Numbered from the stretch's first letter, positions 1 through 7,013 are shown. The stretch: DNA of 7,886 bases from Nitrolancea sp040255925 (GCA_040255925.1 JBDZVX010000112.1:1-7886); one strand, 5' to 3'. Program-made: numbers and translations. The notes: generated by a model from the letters alone, not told the origin.

Positions 1-2
1 AA

Positions 3-533
3 CTGATCATGCACCCCACGGCATCGCTGGTGTTCGAAAGCGATCCGCCACCAGACGATCTGATGCGGCGACCGCCCCGGAAACCTGGAGCCGGGATGCT
101 GGCCCGTGCCGATGCTATTCGCCCCGTGGCGATCGGGATCACGCTTTTTATCGGCGTGATCACTCTCTACCTCCTCCGGCTGGCCGAAGGAGCCCCCGGG
201 GTGGATGCGCGTGCCCTGGCCATGACGACGCTCATGATTGGGCAAGTGTGTATGGTCCTTACCGAGCGTTCGCCGGATCAGCCGATTTGGAAACGGGGGC
301 TCCGGGGAAACCGGATACTGGTGGTGGCGCTGGTTGCCACCCCGGTCAGCCTCTTAGCCGCGCTCTATGTGCCCTTCCTCGCCGACATTTTGAGGCTGGC
401 GCCGTTGTCCGTGCCGGACTGGGCTCTCGCAGCGGCCGTCGCGTTGATTACGACGCTCTGGATGGAGCCGGTGAAGGCGTGGCGGAACCGACGAATCGAG
501 GGGCGTGGTGAACGGACACGGGTTGCGGTCTGA
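3..533 (+). CDS. P-type cation-transporting ATPase, C-terminal fragment (5' end outside window)
   Basis: This is the end of an ion-pumping P-type ATPase; the phosphorylation and nucleotide-binding domains lie left of the window. The frame is open from the first complete codon, so the ATG at 9 is an internal Met, not a start. The visible part begins inside helix M6, passes through an M6-M7 loop ending in the family signature 'DDLMRRPPRKP', and continues with four hydrophobic helices (counting from the Met at 9: about residues 38-58, 68-85, 104-125 and 135-150), matching M7-M10 of the Cation_ATPase_C region of P2-type pumps. The tail is short and arginine-rich. In an ungapped comparison with SERCA, the M6 calcium ligands Thr799 and Asp800 fall on Met and His ('LIMHPT'), so the ion may not be calcium. 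The stop is 47 bp before the phosphoketolase start, so co-transcription is likely. The class is well supported; the substrate is unknown. Confidence 0.85.
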   Translation: MIMHPTASLVFESDPPPDDLMRRPPRKPGAGMLARADAIRPVAIGITLFIGVITLYLLRLAEGAPGVDARALAMTTLMIGQVCMVLTERSPDQPIWKRGLRGNRILVVALVATPVSLLAALYVPFLADILRLAPLSVPDWALAAAVALITTLWMEPVKAWRNRRIEGRGERTRVAV

Positions 534-566
534 TGCACGCCGATCTGGATCAGCTTTGACTCTCGT

Positions 567-572
567 AAGGAG
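567..572 (+). promoter_or_regulatory. Ribosome binding site of phosphoketolase
   Basis: AAGGAG lies 8 nt before the ATG at 581 and fixes that start. It sits in the 47-bp gap after the ATPase stop, in which no terminator-like hairpin is visible. Confidence 0.8.
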
Positions 573-580
573 AAGGTTCT

Positions 581-2983
581 ATGCCACGAAAGCTAAAGCT
601 CCAGGACCACACGCAGGTGAGAGAAGCCGTTGCTCCGAGCAGAATGAGCGAGGAACTAAAGAGCATCGCCCGTTACCGCCGCGCCGCCAACTATCTATCG
701 GCCGCCCAGATCTACCTCAAGGATAATTACCTGCTCGAACGGCCGCTCCAACCGGACGATATCAAAGACCGGCTGCTCGGCCACTGGGGCACAGCCCCCG
801 GCATCAACATCGTCTACGCGCATCTCAACCGGCTGATACGTGCGCACCAGGCCAGTATTCTCCTGATTACCGGCCCGGGCCACGGGGCGGTTGCTAATCT
901 CGCGAATCTCTACCTTGAAGGCACGCTGGCCGACTTCTATCCCGACCTGACCCTTGACCGCGCCGGATTGACGCGCTTCTGCCGAAGCTTCTCCTGGCCG
1001 GGAGGCTTCCCCAGTCATCTCAATCCGCAGATCCCCGGCACGATTCACGAAGGGGGAGAGCTGGGCTACGCGCTCTCGACCGCCTTCGGGGCCGCGCTGG
1101 ACAATCCGGACCTTATCGTGGCTTGCATCGTCGGAGATGGAGAAGCCGAGACCGGACCAACCGCCACCGCCTGGCACAGCAATAAGTTCCTCGATCCGGC
1201 CACCTCGGGAGCCGTCCTGCCGATCCTCCACCTGAACGAGTACAAGATCTCGGGTCCGACCATCTTCGGCAGGATGTCGGACGGGGAACTCCACTCCCTC
1301 TTCGAGGGCTATGGCTACGTCCCGCTGCTGGTCCAGGGTCCGGACCTCGACACCGCGACCTACCAGGCGATGGAGTGGGCCTACCAGCGCATCCGGGAGA
1401 TCCAACGCGAGGCGAGAGCCGGCGTGCGCTTGGAACACCCGGACTGGCCGTTACTCATCCTGCGAAGCCCGAAGGGTTGGACGGGTATCAAGGAAATCGG
1501 GGGCAAGCCAATTGAAGGCTCGTTCCGCGCGCACCAGGTCCCGGCTGCCGATGCCAAGACGAATCCGGCGAGCCTGAAGCTCGTCGAAGCCTGGCTCCGG
1601 TCCTATCACCCGGAGGAACTCTTCGATAGCGAAGGTCACCCCGCGCCGGATATCCTCGCGACGTGCCCAGCGGGCGATCGCCGAATGGGTATGAACCCCC
1701 ACGCCTACGGCGGCGACATCCGCCGGAATCCGAGCCTGCCGCCCCACTGGGAGGATTACGGACTCGACGTGACCCGGCGTGGCGCACCAATGGCGAGCAG
1801 CGTGGCCCAGTTCGGCAACTACTTGCGAGACACGATTGAACGGAGCAAGACGGCGCGGAACTTCCGCATCGTCTCGCCGGATGAGCTGACATCCAACCGC
1901 CTGGGCGCGGTACTTGAGGCGACCGACCGCGCCTTCGTCTGGCCGATCAAGCCGACGGACGACCACCTGGCTCCGGATGGACTGGTAATGGAGATCCTGA
2001 GCGAGCACACCTGCCAGGGATGGCTCCAGGGCTATCTGCTCACCGGCCGCCACGGACTCTTCCCCTGCTATGAGGCCTTCATCATGATCGTCGACTCGAT
2101 GCTCAACCAGTACGCCAAGTTCATAAAAGTGGCGGCGGAGATCCCCTGGCGCAAGCCCATTTCTTCCTTGAACTACCTGCTCACCTCGCACGCCTGGCGG
2201 CAAGACCACAACGGCTACTCCCATCAGGGTCCGGGTTTCATCGACCAGCTCCTCACCAAAAAGGCGTGGATGGTCCGGATCTACCTGCCGCCCGATGCCA
2301 ACTGCCTGCTCCAGACGATGGATCACTGCCTCTGGAGCAAGAACTACATCAATCTGGTGATCGCCTCGAAACAGCCGATGCCGCAGTGGCTCACCAAGGA
2401 AGAAGCACTCGAGCACTGCCGGAAGGGCGCCTCGATCTGGCGCTGGGCCAGCACCGATGACGGCAACAATCCCGACGTGGTGCTGGCGGCGGCCGGTGAC
2501 ATTTTGACTTTGGAGATGATGGCGGCGGTGAGGCTGTTGCAGCAAGACCTCCCTGATCTCCGCGTCAGAGTGGTGAACGTGACCGATCTCATGGTGTTGG
2601 GTCTCGACACCGAGCACCCGCACGGCCTGACCCCCGAAGCATTCGACGATCTCTTCACGCCGGGCCGGCTGGTCATCTTCAACTTCCACGGCTATCCGGG
2701 CGCGGTGAAACAACTCCTCTTCGGGAGACCGAGCCCCGGCCGGTTCCACGTCAATGGCTATCAGGAAGAGGGGACTACCACGACACCCTTCGACATGCAC
2801 GTCCGCAACGGCACGAGCCGGTATCACCTGGTGATGCAAGCCGCCCGTGCCTGCTCCGAGAAGCTCAGCCCGGGAACGATATGCGACATCGAGGAACGGT
2901 ACCAGCGGAAACTGGCTGAGCACCGGAAATACATTGAGGAGCACGGGATCGATTCGCCGGAGATCCGGGATTGGACATGGTAG
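581..2983 (+). CDS. xfp: Phosphoketolase (xylulose-5-phosphate/fructose-6-phosphate)
   Basis: A cytosolic thiamine-diphosphate enzyme that cleaves xylulose-5-P (and often fructose-6-P) with inorganic phosphate to acetyl-phosphate plus glyceraldehyde-3-P (or erythrose-4-P). At 800 residues it is full length for the family. The N-terminal domain carries GHWGTAPG (67-74), GPGHGA (98-103), SWPGGFPSH (138-146) and the cofactor/metal motif GDGEAETGP (185-193). The middle domain has SEHTCQGW (474-481) and WRQDHNGYSHQGPG (539-552). The C-terminal domain has NFHGYPG (701-707) and a VNGYQEEGTTTTPFDMH block (724-740). By recalled alignment with the bifidobacterial enzyme, H68, H101, K298, H318, E475 and H548 match its catalytic and cofactor residues, so activity is expected. 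The start has a good ribosome site, and acetate kinase overlaps its 3' end. Whether it prefers xylulose-5-P or accepts both sugars cannot be read from the sequence. Confidence 0.97.
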   Translation: MPRKLKLQDHTQVREAVAPSRMSEELKSIARYRRAANYLSAAQIYLKDNYLLERPLQPDDIKDRLLGHWGTAPGINIVYAHLNRLIRAHQASILLITGPGHGAVANLANLYLEGTLADFYPDLTLDRAGLTRFCRSFSWPGGFPSHLNPQIPGTIHEGGELGYALSTAFGAALDNPDLIVACIVGDGEAETGPTATAWHSNKFLDPATSGAVLPILHLNEYKISGPTIFGRMSDGELHSLFEGYGYVPLLVQGPDLDTATYQAMEWAYQRIREIQREARAGVRLEHPDWPLLILRSPKGWTGIKEIGGKPIEGSFRAHQVPAADAKTNPASLKLVEAWLRSYHPEELFDSEGHPAPDILATCPAGDRRMGMNPHAYGGDIRRNPSLPPHWEDYGLDVTRRGAPMASSVAQFGNYLRDTIERSKTARNFRIVSPDELTSNRLGAVLEATDRAFVWPIKPTDDHLAPDGLVMEILSEHTCQGWLQGYLLTGRHGLFPCYEAFIMIVDSMLNQYAKFIKVAAEIPWRKPISSLNYLLTSHAWRQDHNGYSHQGPGFIDQLLTKKAWMVRIYLPPDANCLLQTMDHCLWSKNYINLVIASKQPMPQWLTKEEALEHCRKGASIWRWASTDDGNNPDVVLAAAGDILTLEMMAAVRLLQQDLPDLRVRVVNVTDLMVLGLDTEHPHGLTPEAFDDLFTPGRLVIFNFHGYPGAVKQLLFGRPSPGRFHVNGYQEEGTTTTPFDMHVRNGTSRYHLVMQAARACSEKLSPGTICDIEERYQRKLAEHRKYIEEHGIDSPEIRDWTW

Positions 2984-4146
2984 CACGGGTAGACGACCTT
3001 GGCGGCGGACGAGCGATTCCCTGGCGCTACGTCGCGGCATTGAACGCGGGCTCCAGTAGTCTCAAGCTGGGAGTGTTCGATTGGGAGACCGAGCAACAGC
3101 TTGCGGAGGAGAGCATCACCTGGGGAGATGATGGCGGCGGAGGTATCCGGAACCACGCCGATGCCGCCCGTCAACTCCTATCAGCCTGGAATCCGGAATC
3201 GATCGGGGCGGTAGGCCACCGAGTGGTTCACGGCGGGGCCCGCTTCCGCCAGGCCGTCCGGATCGATGCCGAGGTCAAGCAGGCCATCGCCGACCTGTCC
3301 CCGCTGGCCCCGCTCCACAACCCGGCGGCCCTTGCCGTTATCGACGCGGCCGAGCACATGCTGCCACAGGTACCGCAAGTGGCGGTTTTCGATACCGCGT
3401 TCCATCGCACCATGCCGCCGAGCTCCTACCTCTATCCGGTGCCGTTTCGATGGTATGCGGAGTGGGGTATCCAGCGATTCGGCTTCCATGGCCTCAGCCA
3501 TGCCTACTGCAGCCTCCGGGCATACGAACTCCTCAAACAACCCCTGGATGGTCTCAAGCTCGTCACATGCCACCTGGGAAGCGGCTGCTCGCTGGCGGCG
3601 GTCGATGGCGGTCGATCGGTCGCGACCACGATGGGCTTCACTCCGCTGGAGGGACTCATGATGGGGACGAGGTCGGGCTCGGTTGACCCCGGCCTGCTGC
3701 TCTATCTCCTCACCCAGCGGCATCTCAACGCCGGAGAGTTAGCACACACCCTCTATTACGACTCCGGACTGAAAGGCGTTTCGGGGATCTCTCCCGACAT
3801 CCGGGAGGTGATCGCGGCGAAGCAAGCGGGACATCAGCAAGCCGAACTGGCCTTTGAACTCTATACCGCTCGAATCCGGGAGGGCATCGGGGCAATGGCG
3901 GCGGCCATGAGCGGGTTGGATGGATTGGTATTCACCGCCGGAGTCGGCGAGGGCTCCGCTGACGTCCGGGAGGCGGTCTGCCGGCCGCTCGAATGGCTTG
4001 GCGTGGCAATTGATGCCGAGGCAAACGCGGTGGCGTCGCCGGATACGGACGTAGCTACCGCTGGATCACGGGCACGAATCTTGGTCGTGCATACGCGGGA
4101 AGAGCTGATGGTGGCGAAGGAGACCCGCCGGGCGCTGGAATGGTAA
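2977..4146 (+). CDS. ackA: Acetate kinase
   Basis: Converts acetyl-phosphate and ADP to acetate and ATP (reversible), using the product of the gene before it. Counting from the ATG at 2977 (389 residues), the sequence shows ALNAGSSSLK (20-29), GHRVVHGG (R82), the catalytic-Asp motif FDTAFH (D139), RFGFHGLSH (H171, H175), the phosphate loop HLGSGCS (199-205), GTRSG (R232), FTAGVGEGS and the terminal REELM (374-378). These are the signature and active-site residues of the ASKHA-fold acetate kinases. The start overlaps the last 7 nt of xfp, which suggests translational coupling. An in-frame TTG at 2971 has GGAG 8 nt upstream (2959-2962) and is an alternative that adds two residues. Either start leaves about 20 residues before the conserved LNAGSSS strand, longer than the few usual in the family. 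A 6-bp inverted repeat lies 31 bp past the stop. Confidence 0.96.
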   Translation: MVARVDDLGGGRAIPWRYVAALNAGSSSLKLGVFDWETEQQLAEESITWGDDGGGGIRNHADAARQLLSAWNPESIGAVGHRVVHGGARFRQAVRIDAEVKQAIADLSPLAPLHNPAALAVIDAAEHMLPQVPQVAVFDTAFHRTMPPSSYLYPVPFRWYAEWGIQRFGFHGLSHAYCSLRAYELLKQPLDGLKLVTCHLGSGCSLAAVDGGRSVATTMGFTPLEGLMMGTRSGSVDPGLLLYLLTQRHLNAGELAHTLYYDSGLKGVSGISPDIREVIAAKQAGHQQAELAFELYTARIREGIGAMAAAMSGLDGLVFTAGVGEGSADVREAVCRPLEWLGVAIDAEANAVASPDTDVATAGSRARILVVHTREELMVAKETRRALEW

Positions 4147-4177
4147 GGCATGGACCACCAGCACCGCGCGGTTCGAA

Positions 4178-4196
4178 GCCGGGTTGACGTCCCGGC
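4178..4196 (+). terminator. Short inverted repeat after ackA, possible weak terminator
   Basis: GCCGGG (4178-4183) and CCCGGC (4191-4196) can form a 6-bp GC-only stem with a 7-nt loop, 31 bp past the ackA stop. There is no following T run, so intrinsic termination is uncertain. It is the only candidate separating the metabolic pair from the channel gene. Confidence 0.25.
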
Positions 4197-4261
4197 GATT
4201 CGCTAAACCAACGGTTCACGGCGCGGAAAACCGGGCGGCAATTTCGTGGTCGGGGTCGAAC

Positions 4262-4265
4262 GGAG
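4262..4265 (+). promoter_or_regulatory. Ribosome binding site of the channel gene
   Basis: GGAG lies 8 nt before the ATG at 4274. It decides against the in-frame TTG at 4184, which falls in the loop of the inverted repeat and would add 30 polar residues before the first membrane helix. Confidence 0.6.
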
Positions 4266-4273
4266 CAAAGCGG

Positions 4274-5362
4274 ATGTTCGTGCTCGTAGTCGTCGGGGCC
4301 CTGCTACTCATCCTACTCGTCCTCTTGGACACCTTCGAGACGATTGTTCTCCCGCGCCGGATCAGCCGCCGCTTTCGTCTCGTCAGCATGTTCTACCGCG
4401 TCACCTGGTTCCCCTGGTCATCCATCGCCCGGCGGATCGAAAATCAAGGCAAGCGCGAAACATACCTCAGCCTTTACGGACCGCTCTCACTCCTCCTGCT
4501 ACTGTCCGTCTGGGCATATGCGTTGATCCTTGGCTTTGGCGCTCTCTATTGGGCGCTCGGCTCGACGTTGATCGTGGAGAATGGCCACACGAGTTTCGGC
4601 ACCGACCTGTATATGAGCGGCAACACCTTGTTCACTCTTGGCCTCGGCGATGTGGCGCCGCGCACAACAGCGACTCGGATCGTCACGGTGGCCGAGGCGG
4701 GATTAGGCTTCGCCTTTCTCGGACTCGTGATCGGCTACCTTCCGGTGATCTACCTGGCATTCTCCCGCCGCGAAGCGAACATCTCCCTGCTCGACGCCCG
4801 TGCCGGCTCCCCGCCGACTGTCTGCACCTTGTTCCTCCGGTTCGGTCATTTCGGTCAAATCGAAGGTAGCGAGGCGAACCGGCTCCTGTATGACTGGGAA
4901 CGCTGGGCGGCCGAACTCATGGAAAGCCATCTTTCCTATCCCGTCCTAGCCTACTTCCGCTCGCAGCATCAGAATCAATCCTGGCTGGCGGCGCTAACGA
5001 TCGTCCTGGATGCCTCGGTATTCATGATCGCGGGTATGGATCGCATCGTCGCCCACCAAGCGCATCCTACCTTCGCGATCGCGCGCCGCGCCGCGGTGAT
5101 GCTGTGCCAGGTGTTGGATACACCGCCGCGACCGCCGGAACACGATCGGCTTCCACCGGCGGAGTTCGCGACGTTGTATGACAGTCTCCGTACTGCCGGA
5201 ATACCACTGGCTGAGAAACAGGCTGTGGAACAGCGTTTGGCCGACCTACGCAACCTCTACGAGCCCTTCATCAATGCGCTAAGCGAACTCCTGCTGTTGC
5301 CGATTCCTCCCTGGATCGATCCCCGCAGCGCCAAAGGCTGGGAGACCAGTACCCTCGTGTAA
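4274..5362 (+). CDS. Two-pore-helix (Ion_trans_2-like) potassium-channel family membrane protein with TLGLGD filter
   Basis: A 362-residue membrane protein. A hydrophobic helix begins right at the N-terminus (about 2-20). It is followed by a basic loop, a second helix (about 68-95), a pore helix (about 112-121), the filter TLGLGD (121-126) and a third helix (about 137-163). The helix, pore loop, filter, helix order is that of 2TM potassium channels of the Ion_trans_2 type, here with one extra N-terminal helix. The filter differs from the canonical TVGYGD, so potassium selectivity is not assured. The remaining 200 residues are soluble and mostly helical, with no RCK/TrkA nucleotide-binding glycine motif that I can see; conserved-looking segments include the one around LLYDWERWAAELMESH (204-219). 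The ATG at 4274 was chosen for its ribosome site and because the first helix starts there. It is probably an inner-membrane ion channel; the ligand or gate is unknown. Its stop faces the deacetylase stop 20 bp away. Confidence 0.78.
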   Translation: MFVLVVVGALLLILLVLLDTFETIVLPRRISRRFRLVSMFYRVTWFPWSSIARRIENQGKRETYLSLYGPLSLLLLLSVWAYALILGFGALYWALGSTLIVENGHTSFGTDLYMSGNTLFTLGLGDVAPRTTATRIVTVAEAGLGFAFLGLVIGYLPVIYLAFSRREANISLLDARAGSPPTVCTLFLRFGHFGQIEGSEANRLLYDWERWAAELMESHLSYPVLAYFRSQHQNQSWLAALTIVLDASVFMIAGMDRIVAHQAHPTFAIARRAAVMLCQVLDTPPRPPEHDRLPPAEFATLYDSLRTAGIPLAEKQAVEQRLADLRNLYEPFINALSELLLLPIPPWIDPRSAKGWETSTLV

Positions 5363-5382
5363 TGCCCTTCGACGAATCCGCG

Positions 5383-6687
5383 TCAGCTTCCCCGTGGCAG
5401 TTGATCGGCGCCCAGGCGCCCAAGCAGCACATCGTAGCGCTCGGGCCAGGCACCGGGGTGCCACTCGAACCGGGCCCGTTCGAAGTACTGAACGGTGTAA
5501 ACCTTCCCGTCATCCGGGTTCCGTTCCGCGAACTCCTCGCTGATCGGATAGCCAAAGATCGGGAGACCACCGAACGCATTCCAGTAACCCCGGAACCCGC
5601 CGCAGAGGTTGTGGCCGGTCGGCGCGTAGAAATCACAATTCGGGTTGGCCGAGGTCGGCCGGAAGGGCGCCTCACCGGACCGGCCAGCGGCCGCAACGTT
5701 CCCGAGCAGGCCAAGCAAGACATCGTAGCGTTCCGGCCAGGCACCGGGATGCCATTCAAACCTGGCTCGCTCGAAGTACTGGACTGTCACCCCGTTCTCC
5801 TGAAATTCTTCAGTCAACGGATAGCCAAAGATCGGGAGACCACCAAACCGTTCCCAATACCCGAGAAAGCCGTGGCTGAGCCAGTGCCCGGTCTCAGGAA
5901 AGTAGCGCGTCTCCGCCGGGGCGGCGCCGGTGACGAGATCTCGCACCGTCGCGAAGCGGTAGCCACGGGCGCGGAGCTGATCGATGATCCCTGCCAGCGC
6001 TGGCCCATCTTGCGATTGGGCTCCCACATGCATCAGCATGATCGCGCCGGGAGCCGCGCCATCCAGCACCCGCTTGGTGATCTCGGCAGTCGTCAGCCCC
6101 TTCCAGCCAAGCGTATCAACCGTCCAGAGGACGTTGAGGGTGTAGCCGTTCGCGGCGATATCGGCCAGCACCGAGTTGTCGTAGTCCCCGTAGGGCGGCC
6201 GGAAGTAGGGTTTGAGTTCGACCCCGGCCTGAGAGCGGATGAGATCCTCGGTGCGCTTGAGCTGATCGGCCCGCTGAGCCGCCGTGAGTGGCGCTTGGCT
6301 CGTGGAAGTGCCGGTAAAGGACGGATGATCCCAGGAGTGGTTCATCAGGTGATGCCCCTCTCGGACCATTCGCTGAACGAGGTCGGCATTCTGTGATGCC
6401 CAGATGCCGGTCATTCCAAAGGACACTTTGACCCCTTTATTCGCGAGCGTGTCGAGGATCGACGCGGCGTAGCCACGATCGGACCCAGCGTCAAACGTGA
6501 GCGCGATGACCGGCTGGTTCGTCTGAAACTGGCGGATGGTCCGGACATCGGGCGTCGTTGCCGCCGACGCCTTGGGAGCCGGCTCAAGGAGGCCACCAAT
6601 GGGAACGACCAGGAGCATCATGAGCAGCAGGGCGGCACGATATCTACCGGCTCGGGTACAGGTCTTCTGACGTTGTGGGCGAGACAT
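5383..6687 (-). CDS. Secreted polysaccharide deacetylase (CE4/NodB domain) with two C-terminal repeat modules
   Basis: A 434-residue exported enzyme that should remove acetyl (or similar N-/O-acyl) groups from a cell-wall or extracellular polysaccharide. A basic N-terminus, a hydrophobic core (about 18-34) and the AxA-type site KASA form a signal peptide with cleavage near residue 42. The NodB domain (about 58-255) has motif 1 TFDAGSD (64-70), motif 2 HSWDH (117-121), motif 3 RPPYG (163-167), the tryptophan-containing motif 4 WTVDTLGW (188-195) and motif 5 LMH (218-220). The usual second Asp of motif 1 (TFDDG) is Ala67, with Asp70 nearby. Two copies of a roughly 70-residue module follow (262-329 and 353-427), probably for binding the wall or glycan. 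The ATG at 6687 was chosen over the TTG at 6708 because GGAG lies 7 nt upstream and the signal peptide then has normal form. Substrate is unknown. Confidence 0.93.
   Translation of the reverse strand: MSRPQRQKTCTRAGRYRAALLLMMLLVVPIGGLLEPAPKASAATTPDVRTIRQFQTNQPVIALTFDAGSDRGYAASILDTLANKGVKVSFGMTGIWASQNADLVQRMVREGHHLMNHSWDHPSFTGTSTSQAPLTAAQRADQLKRTEDLIRSQAGVELKPYFRPPYGDYDNSVLADIAANGYTLNVLWTVDTLGWKGLTTAEITKRVLDGAAPGAIMLMHVGAQSQDGPALAGIIDQLRARGYRFATVRDLVTGAAPAETRYFPETGHWLSHGFLGYWERFGGLPIFGYPLTEEFQENGVTVQYFERARFEWHPGAWPERYDVLLGLLGNVAAAGRSGEAPFRPTSANPNCDFYAPTGHNLCGGFRGYWNAFGGLPIFGYPISEEFAERNPDDGKVYTVQYFERARFEWHPGAWPERYDVLLGRLGADQLPRGS
5407..5631 (-). repeat. C-terminal module, copy 2, of the deacetylase
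   Basis: Encodes residues 353-427: FYAPTGHNLCGGFRGYWNAFGGLPIFGYP, then a slightly longer linker (ERNPDDGKVY), then the 26-residue block shared with copy 1 (398-423). The order of elements is the same as in copy 1. I cannot name the domain with certainty; the layout resembles the idea of LGFP-type wall repeats. Confidence 0.8.
5701..5904 (-). repeat. C-terminal module, copy 1, of the deacetylase
   Basis: Encodes residues 262-329, beginning YFPETGHWLSHGFLGYW and containing GGLPIFGYP and the block TVQYFERARFEWHPG. Residues 301-326 (5710-5787) are identical in protein to 398-423 (5419-5496) of copy 2, while the DNA differs at a dozen or so mostly silent positions. Confidence 0.8.
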
Positions 6688-6694
6688 TGTCGCA

Positions 6695-6698
6695 CTCC
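6695..6698 (-). promoter_or_regulatory. Ribosome binding site of the deacetylase gene
   Basis: On the minus strand GGAG lies 7 nt before the ATG at 6687 and decides that start over an in-frame TTG at 6708, which is upstream of the site. Confidence 0.65.
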
Positions 6699-6978
6699 GG
6701 CACTGCAAGCGTCATTCGCGAATCTGTATCGTGATCTTAAAACGCAACATCGATGCCGTGTTGTAACAGCGCGGACCATCGACATGAGCGGCAGGGTTCA
6801 ACCTTCACCCGCTTTCGACAGTATCAGGGGAGCCGTTGCAATGTCGTCAACGCTTCGATCCTGGGTATCACGAACGTGTAGCAGACCAGTCCGTGTCGAG
6901 CAGTACCGATCCCAGGAAGCAACCAACCACGACCAAGGCGGCAGCCGGGAACAGCATGACGTCACCGAACACCAACGC

Positions 6979-7013
6979 CGGAGCCGAGGCTCCATTCCAG
7001 GACCTCGGCTCCG
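6979..7013 (-). terminator. Strong hairpin downstream of the HTH gene, likely terminator
   Basis: CGGAGCCGAGG (6979-6989) pairs perfectly with CCTCGGCTCCG (7003-7013). Inside, after one bulged C, TCC (6991-6993) pairs with GGA (7000-7002), giving 14 pairs and a 6-nt loop. It starts about 55 bp past the stop of the HTH gene, the expected place for ending the minus-strand transcript. Neither side has a good T run, so it may act by another mechanism or as an RNA-stabilising structure. The stem is readable from both strands, so orientation is inferred from context. Confidence 0.5.

Noticed and set aside
1451..3040. Long open frame on the minus strand (529 codons) opposite xfp
   Set aside because: It lies opposite a full-length phosphoketolase with all motifs intact. 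Its translation is rich in Arg, Val, Gly and His without domains, typical of an antisense frame in GC-rich coding DNA.
4165..4185. tRNA T-arm-like GGTTCGAAGCC
   Set aside because: The flanking bases do not form a full five-pair T stem, and no acceptor, anticodon or D arm can be found around it.
4150..4206. Eighteen-codon open frame after ackA (MDHQHRAVRSRVDVPAIR)
   Set aside because: It has no ribosome site, no hydrophobic or regulatory pattern, and overlaps the inverted repeat; such short frames are expected by chance.
5362..6396. Open frame on the plus strand (344 codons) overlapping the channel stop as TAATG
   Set aside because: It is antisense to the deacetylase, whose signal peptide and five CE4 motifs make it the real gene. 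The apparent internal repetition in this frame only mirrors the duplicated module.
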